Assembly (NCBI GenBank): GCA_018660415.1
Contig: JABJKG010000006.1
Coordinates: forward strand, 206,448 to 270,447
Length of the DNA stretch: 64,000 nucleotides
From: a bacterium
Lineage (GTDB): Bacteria; Babelota; Babeliae; Babelales; UBA12409
Direction of reading: 5' to 3'
Of the stretch, positions 37,437 to 47,507 are shown piece after piece (positions within the stretch are counted from its first letter, which is position 1; each line of letters opens with the position of its first letter). The notes under the pieces are model-generated. The model ran no database searches. It saw nothing but the letters and a program-made list of their open reading frames with translations, and had not been told where the DNA came from. The position numbers and the translations under genes were made by a program.

Positions 37437-40022
37437 ATGAAAAATGTGCAAAAAGGCAGAATGATACGCGTTATTGGGGCGCGCGAACACAACTTAAAAA
37501 ATGTTGCAGTAGAGATTCCCAAGGATAAACTAACAGTTATAACAGGGCCTTCTGGTTCGGGAAAGAGTTCTTTGGCTCTTGATATTCTCTTTACTGAAGG
37601 AAAGCGGCGGTACATGGAGTCGCTATCATCCTATGCTCGACAGTTCCTAGGAATAGCGAGAAAACCTGATGTTGATTCTATTGAGGGGTTATGCCCGTCT
37701 GTAGCTATTGAGCAAAAGACTGTGGGTGCTAATCCGCGATCTACTGTTGGTACTATTACAGAAATATATGATTACTTACGGGTGTTGTTTGCCCGTGTTG
37801 GTAAGCCACACTGTCCAGATTGTGGGCATACTATTAGCCAGGAGTCACCAGAAAAGATTGCATACTTATTGCATGATAGCTTTAAGGGCAAGATGGTGAC
37901 TATTGCTTCACCGATTGCGAATGAAAAGAAGGGTGAATTTTTCCACCACTTACACCAGCTCTTTTTGGCAGGGCATTATAGGTTTAGGATTGATGGTAAG
38001 GATTATAAGTTTAAGTCTGAGCAGGAAATTAAAGATCTTAAGCTTAAAAAGACACATAAGCACACTATTGATGTATTAATCGATGCGATTAAAGTGTCGG
38101 AAGATGAAAAAGTACGTGTGACCGAGGCTATCGAAAAAGCTTTTAGTATCACGAATGGAACCTGTAAAATTATCACCGAAGAAACTTCTCAGTTATATTC
38201 CTCTCACCGCATGTGTGTTAAGTGTATGCAATCATTTCCAGAACTAGAACCACGGATGTTTTCATTTAACTCACCAGTGGGTGCATGTAAGCTTTGCTCC
38301 GGTCTTGGCTTTGTTCATGAATGGCCGTGGAAAGCGGGTGACAAGGATCATTGGAAGTCTCAATATCCAGACTTTTTTAGCAACAAGTATGCAAAACAGT
38401 CAGTATGTGACATCTGTGAGGGGCAGCGACTTAATAAACATGCTTTAGCGGTAATTATAGGTGGAGAAACGATTTATAAAATTGGAGAGATGTCCATTGA
38501 AAAAGCGTTACAATTCTTTACTGGTTTGAAGTTAGATTCAGCTTCACAAGAGATCGCTGAAAGTGTTATCCAAGAGATTCGTCGTAGATTGACGTTCTTA
38601 AATGATGTTGGTTTATCTTATCTTACCTTGAATCGAACAGCGCGAACGCTTTCTGGTGGTGAAGGGCAACGAATTCGATTAGCGACTCAAATTGGGTCAG
38701 CATTATCTGGAGTATTGTACATTCTTGATGAACCTAGTATTGGCTTACACCAACGGGATAATGATCGCTTGATAGAAACACTTAAGGCGTTACGAGATCA
38801 AGGAAATACGGTTCTTGTCGTTGAGCATGATATGGATACTATTAAGCAGGCTGATTATGTTATTGATATGGGTCCTGAAGCTGGGGTACTTGGTGGTACT
38901 GTTACAGCAGCAGGTACGCCTGTTCAACTCAAGAAAAACAAAAACTCCTTAACCGGCTCATACTTGAGTGGCAAAAAAGAGATTGTTCTTCCAAAAGTTC
39001 GTCGTAAACCAATAGCCTTTATGACATTAAATAATGCAACAAAGAACAACCTGAAGAATGTTTCAGTAGAAATTCCACTCGGGGTTATGTGTGGAGTTTC
39101 AGGAGTTTCTGGATCAGGTAAAAGCAGCTTGGTTTTTGAAGAACTGGTTCCAACAATACAAAAAGAATTTACACGTCCATACTCAGGTCGTGATCGCTAT
39201 GAAGGGCGTTCGAAAAACACTTACCTACAGGGTGCACAATCTGTTGAAAATATGGTTGTGATTGATCAGACTCCAATTGGCAGGACCTCTCGATCTAATC
39301 CGGCGACTTATCTGGGAGTTTTTGATGAGATTCGAGCATTGTTTGCAAGTTTGCCTGAAAGTAACCTGCGTGGTTATAAGCTTGGACGGTTTAGTTTCAA
39401 TGTTAAGGATGGTCGTTGTTTTGAATGTTCCGGTGATGGAACAATAAAAGTATCAATGCAGTTCTTGGCTGACGTGATAACACAATGTAAGGCATGTAAA
39501 GGGAAGCGCTATAATGCCAAAACATTAGAAATTAAATTTAAAGGCAAAAATATTGCAGAAATTCTTGAGATGACTGCATACGAAGCACTGGAATTTTTTA
39601 GTGCACATCGTACCATTCATAAGCGGCTACAATTACTATGTGATGTTGGTTTAGACTATCTTGCATTGGGTCAAGCATCGACGACGCTATCCGGTGGTGA
39701 AGCGCAGCGAATCAAGCTGGTTAAAGAGCTTGCCAAGCGTGGTTCAGGAACTCTTTATGTATTAGATGAGCCGACAACAGGTTTACACAACCATGATATT
39801 GATAAATTGCTTAAAGTACTAAATACTCTTATAGAGAAGGGTAATTCTATGATCGTTATTGAGCACAACTTAGATGTCTTAAAGACGGTAGATTATCTGA
39901 TTGACCTTGGCCCTGAAGGTGGTGAGTATGGCGGCGAAATTGTCGTTGCAGGAACCCCCGAAGAGGTTGTTAAGTCCCAGCGTGGGTTTACGGGTCAATA
40001 CTTAAAAGAGTATTTGAGCTAA
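37437..40022 (+). CDS. uvrA: Excinuclease ABC subunit A
   Basis: IRVIGAREHNLKNV, GPSGSGKSSLALDILFTEGKRRYMESLSSYARQFL, two zinc-finger modules, two LSGGE.QRI signatures. Confidence 0.97.
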   Translation: MKNVQKGRMIRVIGAREHNLKNVAVEIPKDKLTVITGPSGSGKSSLALDILFTEGKRRYMESLSSYARQFLGIARKPDVDSIEGLCPSVAIEQKTVGANPRSTVGTITEIYDYLRVLFARVGKPHCPDCGHTISQESPEKIAYLLHDSFKGKMVTIASPIANEKKGEFFHHLHQLFLAGHYRFRIDGKDYKFKSEQEIKDLKLKKTHKHTIDVLIDAIKVSEDEKVRVTEAIEKAFSITNGTCKIITEETSQLYSSHRMCVKCMQSFPELEPRMFSFNSPVGACKLCSGLGFVHEWPWKAGDKDHWKSQYPDFFSNKYAKQSVCDICEGQRLNKHALAVIIGGETIYKIGEMSIEKALQFFTGLKLDSASQEIAESVIQEIRRRLTFLNDVGLSYLTLNRTARTLSGGEGQRIRLATQIGSALSGVLYILDEPSIGLHQRDNDRLIETLKALRDQGNTVLVVEHDMDTIKQADYVIDMGPEAGVLGGTVTAAGTPVQLKKNKNSLTGSYLSGKKEIVLPKVRRKPIAFMTLNNATKNNLKNVSVEIPLGVMCGVSGVSGSGKSSLVFEELVPTIQKEFTRPYSGRDRYEGRSKNTYLQGAQSVENMVVIDQTPIGRTSRSNPATYLGVFDEIRALFASLPESNLRGYKLGRFSFNVKDGRCFECSGDGTIKVSMQFLADVITQCKACKGKRYNAKTLEIKFKGKNIAEILEMTAYEALEFFSAHRTIHKRLQLLCDVGLDYLALGQASTTLSGGEAQRIKLVKELAKRGSGTLYVLDEPTTGLHNHDIDKLLKVLNTLIEKGNSMIVIEHNLDVLKTVDYLIDLGPEGGEYGGEIVVAGTPEEVVKSQRGFTGQYLKEYLS

Positions 40023-40042
40023 TTATTATATAGGTTCTTACG

Positions 40043-40486
40043 ATGAAACTACTGATTCAGCGGGTCAATAACGCGTCTGTCAGCGTTGATAATGCTATTG
40101 TAGGAGAGATCCAAAAGGGTTTATTGGTTTTTATAGGCCTAAAACCTGGCGATAGTGAGACTGAATGTGACTATTTGATCAAGAAAATACTAAAACTTAG
40201 AGTTTTCCCTGAGGGCTTTCGCTCCATGGAACAAAATGTGGTAGACTGTGGTTATGAAATTTTAATAGTATCTCAGTTTACCCTGTATGCTGATTGCAAC
40301 AAGGGGAACAGACCTTCGTTTGCTAAGGCAATGGCGCCAGATCAGGCCGAAGTGCTATATAATGAGTTTTTGGCTAGGCTTAAGACTCAATATCCAAAAA
40401 TCCAGGAGGGGGTTTTTGGAGCTGATATGCAGGTTTCATTGGTCAATGATGGACCAATTACAATAGAACTGTCTTCAAAGGCATAA
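40043..40486 (+). CDS. dtd: D-aminoacyl-tRNA deacylase
   Basis: MKLLIQRVNNASVSVD, EILIVSQFTLYADCNKGNRPSF, VSLVNDGPITIELSS. Confidence 0.95.
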   Translation: MKLLIQRVNNASVSVDNAIVGEIQKGLLVFIGLKPGDSETECDYLIKKILKLRVFPEGFRSMEQNVVDCGYEILIVSQFTLYADCNKGNRPSFAKAMAPDQAEVLYNEFLARLKTQYPKIQEGVFGADMQVSLVNDGPITIELSSKA

Positions 40487-40512
40487 AACTTTAAATGTGA
40501 GGAAAAATTATC

Positions 40513-41685
40513 ATGAATGCTAAAACTATTTCGAGACTATTTTTAATCCCGATGTTCTGCTTGTCTTTGTGTGGATCACAACTTTATGCAATGGAAAATC
40601 CTGTTGTGGAAGAGATTGTACAAGAAGAACAAGAGGTAATAGAAGTTAAAATGTTATCTGAAGATTTATTAGCACAAGGAATGGTATACTTTGATCGAGA
40701 ATTGGTTGCTAATAAAATTAAAAGACGGGTTGTTCAAGGCTTACTTGTTACTGGTGCAACGGCTGCTGCTGCTTATATGTGTGGTCGACTATTTGAAGCT
40801 GACCCTATTAGTTTCTCAGCATGGTTGCAGGTTGGTGAAAATCAAAAGGTACCAATGCTGGTACAATTGCCTGAGGGAGAGAAGCTTTCTAAGGGTGTGG
40901 TGTTTGCTATTGCACAAGCTGCTCAAAACAATGCAGAAAGTATGGATGAAATTCAACTAGGAATGTTGAAAAAAATTAAGAATTTTGGTGGCTCTGTATG
41001 GGGCTGGACTAAATGGAGCGTAGCAGCATTAAGCTCCTTTGCAGCAATCGAGTTACTGAAAGAAGGGCTTAAAAAGGGTGCTGATTTTAGCCTGTTAAAG
41101 TGTGGTGGCATCTTTGAGAGCAGAGATATGTCATGGTGCTTAGATCATACTAAAGCGTTTCTGATTGGGCATAAGCTTAAGCTTCACGCTGCAGCATTGG
41201 ACTTTGATTCAATGGCGCTCAAGTCTCCTGACTATTTATCAATTGCTGTTTATCCTGGCATTAACGAGAGTTATAAAATTAATGATGGTGAAGTAAGTGG
41301 TGAGGCCTTAAAAGAGTTAATTGCAATCAAGCGATATGTAGAAATGCGTAAGTCGTTCCTTGAGTCAGATACTGAAGAACAAGGAAAAGAGTTTCAATTG
41401 TTACAATTGAATTGGAATTTGTTTGTTGAAGCAATGGCATACACGTGTGCTTGCTTCCAAAAAGATATTGATACTGTTAAGCAGGGCGACTTATTAATTG
41501 CTCGTCAGCTTGCTAACTTTAAAAATATCATGATTCGTGAAGTAGAGGCAGCTTCGCATGTTATTCAAGATTGTCTTGATAATAGATCATATGATCGTTT
41601 ATATAGTACTATTCAAAATTGCGTGGTACAATGTAAAAATATGATGGATTTATCAATAAATGAGCTAGAAAAGGCTTTAGACTAA
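40513..41685 (+). CDS. Secreted or membrane hypothetical protein
   Basis: Signal peptide MNAKTISRLFLIPMFCLSLCGSQLYAMENP; internal Ala-rich hydrophobic segment. Confidence 0.65.
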   Translation: MNAKTISRLFLIPMFCLSLCGSQLYAMENPVVEEIVQEEQEVIEVKMLSEDLLAQGMVYFDRELVANKIKRRVVQGLLVTGATAAAAYMCGRLFEADPISFSAWLQVGENQKVPMLVQLPEGEKLSKGVVFAIAQAAQNNAESMDEIQLGMLKKIKNFGGSVWGWTKWSVAALSSFAAIELLKEGLKKGADFSLLKCGGIFESRDMSWCLDHTKAFLIGHKLKLHAAALDFDSMALKSPDYLSIAVYPGINESYKINDGEVSGEALKELIAIKRYVEMRKSFLESDTEEQGKEFQLLQLNWNLFVEAMAYTCACFQKDIDTVKQGDLLIARQLANFKNIMIREVEAASHVIQDCLDNRSYDRLYSTIQNCVVQCKNMMDLSINELEKALD

Positions 41686-41701
41686 TCGCGAGTTTGAATA
41701 C

Positions 41702-44269
41702 ATGAGTGACACAAAAAAGGGCAAGTCTGGATTGACGCCTTTGATGCAACAATATTTTGAAATACGAGATCAATACGCTGATACATTATTATTGTTTCAG
41801 GTAGGTGATTTTTATGAACTGTTTTTTGACGATGCCAAGAGAGCTGCTGCTTTTCTTGGCATTGCTCTTACTAAGCGAGGGACCCATAACGGCGAACCTA
41901 TTGCCTTGTGCGGCGTTCCTCTTCATGCTTTAGAGCACTACTTAATTAAATTAGTAAACGGTGGCTTTCGCATAGCTATTTGCGATCAGCTTGAACCGCC
42001 TAAGCCTGGCAGTATTGTTAAGCGTGGAGTGACCCAAGTATTAACACCAGGAACCTTAACAGATTCACGGTTATTGCCAGATAAATCCTCTGCATATTTA
42101 TCCTCATTTTTTTCCCATAAAGATTCACAAGACCTGATCTTGATTTCATCTGATTTATTATCAGGACAACTTTTGGTTACTGTTTTTGAGCCTGAACAGG
42201 AGCGATTCTTGGAAGAGGAAGTGGTTCGCTTGAGTCCGGCAGAAATATTGCTTGCAGATAATAAAAACAACAAGTTTCAGCAACTGTTTTTACGGTTGGG
42301 TGTTTCTATTTCGCTAGTTAAAAATTCAGAAGATTTTAATGAATTTGAGCAATGGCTTTCCGAGCAATTTGTTGAAGAGCAGCGCAAAAAAATTACTATG
42401 AATAAGTCTGCATACGGAGCATTGTTCCAACTGTATTCTTATCTATCATTTAACCAACCCAATGCGTTAAAACTATTCCAACAAATACAATGGTATCGCC
42501 CAGAACAATACTTGGTTATGGATAGCGCGACCCAAAGAAATTTAGAGCTGACACAAAACTTACAGGGTTCAGTTGAGAACTCTCTGTTTGCATTGTTAGA
42601 TGAAGCGATGACGCCAATGGGTTCCCGTGTTATTAAGCAGTGGGTGTTAAGGCCATTGCGTACCGAAGGGCTCATTAAAAACCGTCATGATTGTGTAGAG
42701 TATTTTGTACATAATATTGCAACGTTACAACAGCTCAAAGAGCAGTTTGAATCTATCTCTGACTTAGAACGGGTGATAGGAAGGATGGCATTGTTGCGGG
42801 GGCAACAGCATGATTATGTTATGTTGATGCGCGTACTAGAAGTGCTTCCTGCAATCAAAACAATTTTATCAAGTGTTGAACTGCCATTAATGAAAAAACT
42901 TTGTGATCGCTTGGGTGAGTATCATACCTTGCATCAATTATTAGTAGCATCGATTAATGATGATCGCTCACATGAATGGTTGATTAAGAAGGGCTTTGAT
43001 CAGCAGCTTGATCAGCTACGAGATTTATTGATGCACGGTAACGACAAGATATTAGAGTTGGAGAAAAAAGAGCAATCGCAATCGAAGATCAACTCGTTAA
43101 AAATTCGGTATAATCAAGTTCAAGGATACTATATCGAGGTTACTAAGCCGAATCTTTCCTTGGTCCCTGATTACTTTATTCAAACACAAACGCTGGTCGG
43201 TAAGGTTCGTTTTACTACAACAGAATTAAAAAGCCTTGAGGCTGATTTATACAAGGCCAAGCGTGAGGTTCAGCAAGTTGAACAGATGGTGTATGAACGG
43301 GTTAAGCAGGACGTTGCCGAATATATAACACAGCTCCGTAAAACAGCATTTTCATTGGCGCACTTGGATGCTTTGGCCAGCTTGGCACAAGTATCCTATG
43401 ATCGTGGCTATGTTCGGCCAACCATGCATAGTTCCCAGGATATTATTATCACACAGGGTAAGCATCCGTTGGTTTCCCATAGTATGAAAACCGGCTTTGT
43501 CCCTAATGATACCCAACTGACAGATGATGAACAATTATGGATTATCACTGGTCCAAATATGGGCGGTAAGTCCACGTATTTGCGTCAGGTTGCCTTAATG
43601 TGTGTTATGGCGCAGCTAGGTTCATTTATACCTGCTAAATCTGCTCAGCTTCCATTCTTGGACAAATTATTCACCCGTATTGGCGCTTCAGACAATTTGA
43701 CTGATGGAAAGAGTACATTCTTGGTTGAGATGGAGGAAACGGCCTCTATTTGTAACCGAGCGACTCAAAACAGCTTGGTCATCCTGGACGAGGTTGGTCG
43801 CGGTACGAGCACGTTTGATGGGCTGGCAATAGCCCATGCAGTTGTGGAGTACATCTATAAGCGTTTGAATGCGCGCTGCTTGTTTGCTACTCATTATCAT
43901 GAATTGACCCTTTTGGCAGAAGAATTTAAAGGTATTGTGTGTTATCATGCAACTAGTCAGCGTACAGCTCAGGGGATTGTATTTCTGCACCAGATGGTGC
44001 GTGGTATAGCAGATGGTAGCTTTGGATTGGATGTGGCCAAACTGGCTGGGTTACCTGAGAGCTTGATTGAGCGAGCTAAGGTGGTCCTTGATCAGCTTGA
44101 TAAGCAAGAAAAAGCTTCGATTGGTGTTCAGAGTGCCGATATTGATAAGATTATGCAGCTTGAATCAGAGCTGGATCAGGCTCGAAAGCGGCTTGCTTTG
44201 TTAGATTCCGTGAATTATGATGATCTTTCACCTAAGAAAGCGTTTGATTTCCTCTGGGAGTTGAAGTGA
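41702..44269 (+). CDS. mutS: DNA mismatch repair protein MutS
   Basis: TPLMQQYFEIRDQYADTLLLFQVGDFYELFFDDA; TGPNMGGKSTYLRQVALM; DEVGRGTSTFDGLAIAHAVVEYI; FATHYHELT. Confidence 0.97.
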   Translation: MSDTKKGKSGLTPLMQQYFEIRDQYADTLLLFQVGDFYELFFDDAKRAAAFLGIALTKRGTHNGEPIALCGVPLHALEHYLIKLVNGGFRIAICDQLEPPKPGSIVKRGVTQVLTPGTLTDSRLLPDKSSAYLSSFFSHKDSQDLILISSDLLSGQLLVTVFEPEQERFLEEEVVRLSPAEILLADNKNNKFQQLFLRLGVSISLVKNSEDFNEFEQWLSEQFVEEQRKKITMNKSAYGALFQLYSYLSFNQPNALKLFQQIQWYRPEQYLVMDSATQRNLELTQNLQGSVENSLFALLDEAMTPMGSRVIKQWVLRPLRTEGLIKNRHDCVEYFVHNIATLQQLKEQFESISDLERVIGRMALLRGQQHDYVMLMRVLEVLPAIKTILSSVELPLMKKLCDRLGEYHTLHQLLVASINDDRSHEWLIKKGFDQQLDQLRDLLMHGNDKILELEKKEQSQSKINSLKIRYNQVQGYYIEVTKPNLSLVPDYFIQTQTLVGKVRFTTTELKSLEADLYKAKREVQQVEQMVYERVKQDVAEYITQLRKTAFSLAHLDALASLAQVSYDRGYVRPTMHSSQDIIITQGKHPLVSHSMKTGFVPNDTQLTDDEQLWIITGPNMGGKSTYLRQVALMCVMAQLGSFIPAKSAQLPFLDKLFTRIGASDNLTDGKSTFLVEMEETASICNRATQNSLVILDEVGRGTSTFDGLAIAHAVVEYIYKRLNARCLFATHYHELTLLAEEFKGIVCYHATSQRTAQGIVFLHQMVRGIADGSFGLDVAKLAGLPESLIERAKVVLDQLDKQEKASIGVQSADIDKIMQLESELDQARKRLALLDSVNYDDLSPKKAFDFLWELK

Positions 44270-44353
44270 TTTGGCTGGACAGATTGTCATAATATGCTAC
44301 AATAAGTAATAATTCCCTCTATAGTTATATGTAAAAATTAAAGGTTTGAGTCC

Positions 44354-44746
44354 ATGGCTGAGAATACAGAAACAGTAAAGACAACAGAAGAAGTAGTAGA
44401 AAAGAACGTTGAAGCTCCTGAATTAGCGACTTTTGATAAGTACGCTATCTTTGAAACAGGCGGAAAGCAATATCAAGCTGTTGAAGGAAAAACAATAGCA
44501 ATTGAGAAGCTTGAAGGTGAAGCTGGTGATACGGTTGAATTTAAAGAAGTTTTATTTAAAAAACTTGATGATAGCAATGTTCAAATTGGGCAACCATATG
44601 TTGAAGGTTCTACTATCAAGGCAAAAATTGTTAAGCACGATAAAGATAAAAAGCTTACTGTCTTTAAGTTTAAAAGACGTAAGAAATCTCGTGTTAAAGC
44701 TGGCCACCGTCAACCATTGACAGTGATCCGTGTTGAATCAATCTAA
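44354..44746 (+). CDS. rplU: 50S ribosomal protein L21 with acidic N-terminal extension
   Basis: YAIFETGGKQYQAVEGKTIAIEKLEGEAGD...KKLTVFKFKRRKKSRVKAGHRQPLTVIRVESI, preceded by about 27 extra residues. Confidence 0.94.
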   Translation: MAENTETVKTTEEVVEKNVEAPELATFDKYAIFETGGKQYQAVEGKTIAIEKLEGEAGDTVEFKEVLFKKLDDSNVQIGQPYVEGSTIKAKIVKHDKDKKLTVFKFKRRKKSRVKAGHRQPLTVIRVESI

Positions 44747-44766
44747 TTGATTTAAAAAGCATTTTA

Positions 44767-44800
44767 AGCACCTAGTTGAAAAACTGGGTGCTTTTTTTTT
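44767..44800 (+). terminator. Intrinsic terminator after rplU
   Basis: AGCACCTAGTT-GAAA-AACTGGGTGCT followed by a T-tract. Confidence 0.9.
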
Positions 44801-44803
44801 GCT

Positions 44804-44971
44804 CTAATAACTTTCACCATCACAGATGGACCGTGCAAACATGGGTTGATCGACGATATCTTCTACCCAGTTAACTTTTTTTTCTATTACCTTGATGCTA
44901 CTTTTGCTATGGCAAGTTGGTGTCATAAAAAAACTGCAGAGCACGACTGCAATCACTGTAGAATATTTCAT
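44804..44971 (-). CDS. Small secreted peptide (55 aa)
   Basis: Minus-strand MKYSTVIAVVLCSFFMTPTCHSKSSIKVIEKKVNWVEDIVDQPMFARSICDGESY*; GGAGTT upstream; overlaps the stop of the vanX-like gene; below ORF-track cutoff. Confidence 0.6.
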   Translation of the reverse strand: MKYSTVIAVVLCSFFMTPTCHSKSSIKVIEKKVNWVEDIVDQPMFARSICDGESY

Positions 44972-45600
44972 TTTTTAACTCCTTTTAGATCTTCAAAGTT
45001 TATATCCATGATGGGATAATCATGAACTTTTTTATAATTGAAGTGCCACCATTCGCCTTTATAGTTATTAAAGCCATGTTTTTTCATAATCTTATGGAAC
45101 AGAGTTCTGTTTTTAATGGCTTGATCAGGAAGGTCCATATTGTTTGAGTGTGCTCGTGGAGACATGTCATCGAACTTGGTTGGCATCTTTAGCTCTTTAC
45201 CGGTCTTGAGATTAATGAGGGTTGCATCAACAGCGCCACCTCGTGTGTGTGGACAAAACCCTTGCTTGGATGGTCGACTGACGTATTGAGGATCACTAAC
45301 AGCTTCAAAGAGTTTACACTGTGCTGGAAACGGACGATAAGCGTCCCATATTTTGATTCCTAGGCCTAGCTTGTTAAGTTCCTTTTGTGCGTTACTCAAA
45401 GCCTGTGCTACTTCAGGTTGGAGATAGGCACACGCGGCTTTACCATAAATATCCTTTTGGGCGATATTGTGTTTTGTTGCGTACCAGAGTTCTTCTTTAA
45501 TCGTTGGGTTGATTGTTTTAACACATACGAGATCGTGTGTAGTTTTTGCATTAATGAATTGAGCTAAGATAAAAAGACATAATAATAACTTTTTTTCCAT
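44968..45600 (-). CDS. D-Ala-D-Ala dipeptidase (VanX/DdpX family) with signal peptide
   Basis: MEKKLLLCLFILAQFINA; IKIWDAYRPFPAQ, HTRGGAVDATLINL, GEWWHFNY. Confidence 0.9.
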   Translation of the reverse strand: MEKKLLLCLFILAQFINAKTTHDLVCVKTINPTIKEELWYATKHNIAQKDIYGKAACAYLQPEVAQALSNAQKELNKLGLGIKIWDAYRPFPAQCKLFEAVSDPQYVSRPSKQGFCPHTRGGAVDATLINLKTGKELKMPTKFDDMSPRAHSNNMDLPDQAIKNRTLFHKIMKKHGFNNYKGEWWHFNYKKVHDYPIMDINFEDLKGVKK

Positions 45601-45663
45601 ATAAAACCCCCCTTAATCAATAACTTATTTAGTATTGGGGATGGCGGGTCTGAAAATCAAGAG

Positions 45664-46824
45664 TTAAGGTTGATCTGTTTCTTGAACATCGTCTTCAAAG
45701 TATTTATGAAAACAAGGCTTTAGAGGAGAATAATAATATTGAGCATCAGCCGGGGCGTCATAGAAGGTATTCCAAAAGAGAACCTTTTTGTTGGCAACTG
45801 ATCCTGCTTTTGCATCATGGATAAGAGCGGCCATAGCATTAGCAGAATAGGTACCATCAAGGTTGAGATCTTCTTGATCGTAGGCACAGGTTATAGCATC
45901 GTTGCCGGCTGTTGAAAATTTACCATAGGTTCCTGAGAAGAATTCGGTTCGTAGTGTAACATTATCCATCTTGCATAATGGAAACGATTCATCCTTAGAG
46001 CGTAAAAGTTCATTGGTTTTGGTGAATAATTGTTCGAGTTTTTTGTAGTTGAAGTTATCAGGACTTACAACACTGACTGCTACGACTTGAGATTTGAGGC
46101 CGGCAGCCTTGAGTCCAAGTGCTAGTCCCGCTGTACTGCCCATGCTTCCGAATGGGATATAGATAACATCAGGTTCTGGCAAGAGTCCCTGATTGATTTG
46201 TTCTTTTAATTCGAATGCAGCATTAACAAGTCCGACTGTTCCAAGGGGTGTAGAGCCGCCCATTGGGATGACATACGGAAACTTTTTACCATCAGCGTCA
46301 TGATACAACAAGAAGGTACTCATAACGTGCTGTAAGATTGCTTCAGAAAGTAGAACCATGTGTGCATCATGTTTGTACATGATAGATAAGTTTCGGCGTA
46401 CTATGTTGGAGTTTGGTTGATCTGTTAAAACGGTAAAACATTTCATGCCAAGTCGATGAGCATAAACAGCGGTCGCTGCTGCGTGATTAGATCCAACACC
46501 ACCAAAAGTTATGACACTGTTATTGTTTGTTGCAGCATCGGCCAATAGAAATTCTAACTTACGAACCTTAGTGCCGCCAAACAGTGGTATTCCTTCATTT
46601 GTTTGTGCTCCCGTGTATCCATCATGTTTCATGTATATGTCAGGATGGTTTAGATGGGAGCCAAGGTTTTCAAGTTTCGTGATTGGTGTTGGCAGCATTC
46701 CTAATGACTTATAAGGAAGAGATTTTTGCAATTGAGGGAAATTAATAAATAATGGCATTGGGTTATCTGCCTTACATAATGTGGAGATTATAAGAGAAGT
46801 AATCAATAATGATTTCTTAATCAT
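45664..46824 (-). CDS. PLP-dependent D-cysteine desulfhydrase/ACC deaminase-like protein with signal peptide
   Basis: Signal peptide MIKKSLLITSLIISTLCKADN; LPTPITKLENLG, YMKHDGYTG...GGTKVRKLEFLLADA, TFGGVGSNHAAATAVYAHRLGMKC, GSMGSTAGLALGLKAAG. Confidence 0.83.
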   Translation of the reverse strand: MIKKSLLITSLIISTLCKADNPMPLFINFPQLQKSLPYKSLGMLPTPITKLENLGSHLNHPDIYMKHDGYTGAQTNEGIPLFGGTKVRKLEFLLADAATNNNSVITFGGVGSNHAAATAVYAHRLGMKCFTVLTDQPNSNIVRRNLSIMYKHDAHMVLLSEAILQHVMSTFLLYHDADGKKFPYVIPMGGSTPLGTVGLVNAAFELKEQINQGLLPEPDVIYIPFGSMGSTAGLALGLKAAGLKSQVVAVSVVSPDNFNYKKLEQLFTKTNELLRSKDESFPLCKMDNVTLRTEFFSGTYGKFSTAGNDAITCAYDQEDLNLDGTYSANAMAALIHDAKAGSVANKKVLFWNTFYDAPADAQYYYSPLKPCFHKYFEDDVQETDQP

Positions 46825-46842
46825 AATATCCCTTTTTTATTT

Positions 46843-47487
46843 TTATTTCACTTTTGTTAACTCATTGAGGTCATCACTAGTACCAGCAAAATAAATAATA
46901 TCACCATCCAGAACTTTAAGGTCAGGCTTGGGTAGTAACATGTTATCATCACGCTTGATACCGATCGGACATACTTTATACGTTTCAATGAGCATGAGCT
47001 CATCTATTGTTTTGTCAACAAAATCTTCTGGCGCTAGCATTTGTCCAGTACAAAAATCATGACAAACTCGTGTTAAGTGTGGGAATGAGGAGCTTAAGTT
47101 GTCAGCTAATAAAATAGCAGCTTCTAGTTCGGGAAGAACCACTTTATCTGCACCGACCAGGCTAAGTACTTCGCCTCTCATTTCTCCGGTCGAGCGAACG
47201 ATTACCGTTGGGATTTCGAGTTTTTTCTTGAGCAGTCTTGTAAGAAGTACTGACTCGGCAAAGTGTCGTCCAAGGGCGATCACTACTGTGTTAACTTCAT
47301 CAATGCCAAGCTCGCGCAAGGTGCGTTCTTCTATTGAATGGATAATGAGTGCTTGAGAAACTTTATCTTTAATTTCTTCAATAGCTTTTTCATCGCTATC
47401 GATAGCCATAACATCGATTCCATTTTCACTAAGCTTGGTGGCCAGTTGTGATCCAAAGCGTCCAATACCAAATACACAAATTTTCAT
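46843..47487 (-). CDS. TrkA/KtrA-type potassium uptake regulatory subunit
   Basis: RCK fold: MKICVFGIGRFGSQLATKLSENGIDVMAIDSDEKAIEEIKD; TrkA-C-like C-terminus. Confidence 0.92.
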   Translation of the reverse strand: MKICVFGIGRFGSQLATKLSENGIDVMAIDSDEKAIEEIKDKVSQALIIHSIEERTLRELGIDEVNTVVIALGRHFAESVLLTRLLKKKLEIPTVIVRSTGEMRGEVLSLVGADKVVLPELEAAILLADNLSSSFPHLTRVCHDFCTGQMLAPEDFVDKTIDELMLIETYKVCPIGIKRDDNMLLPKPDLKVLDGDIIYFAGTSDDLNELTKVK

Positions 47488-47507
47488 CTTTTATTAATCC
47501 TATATTA

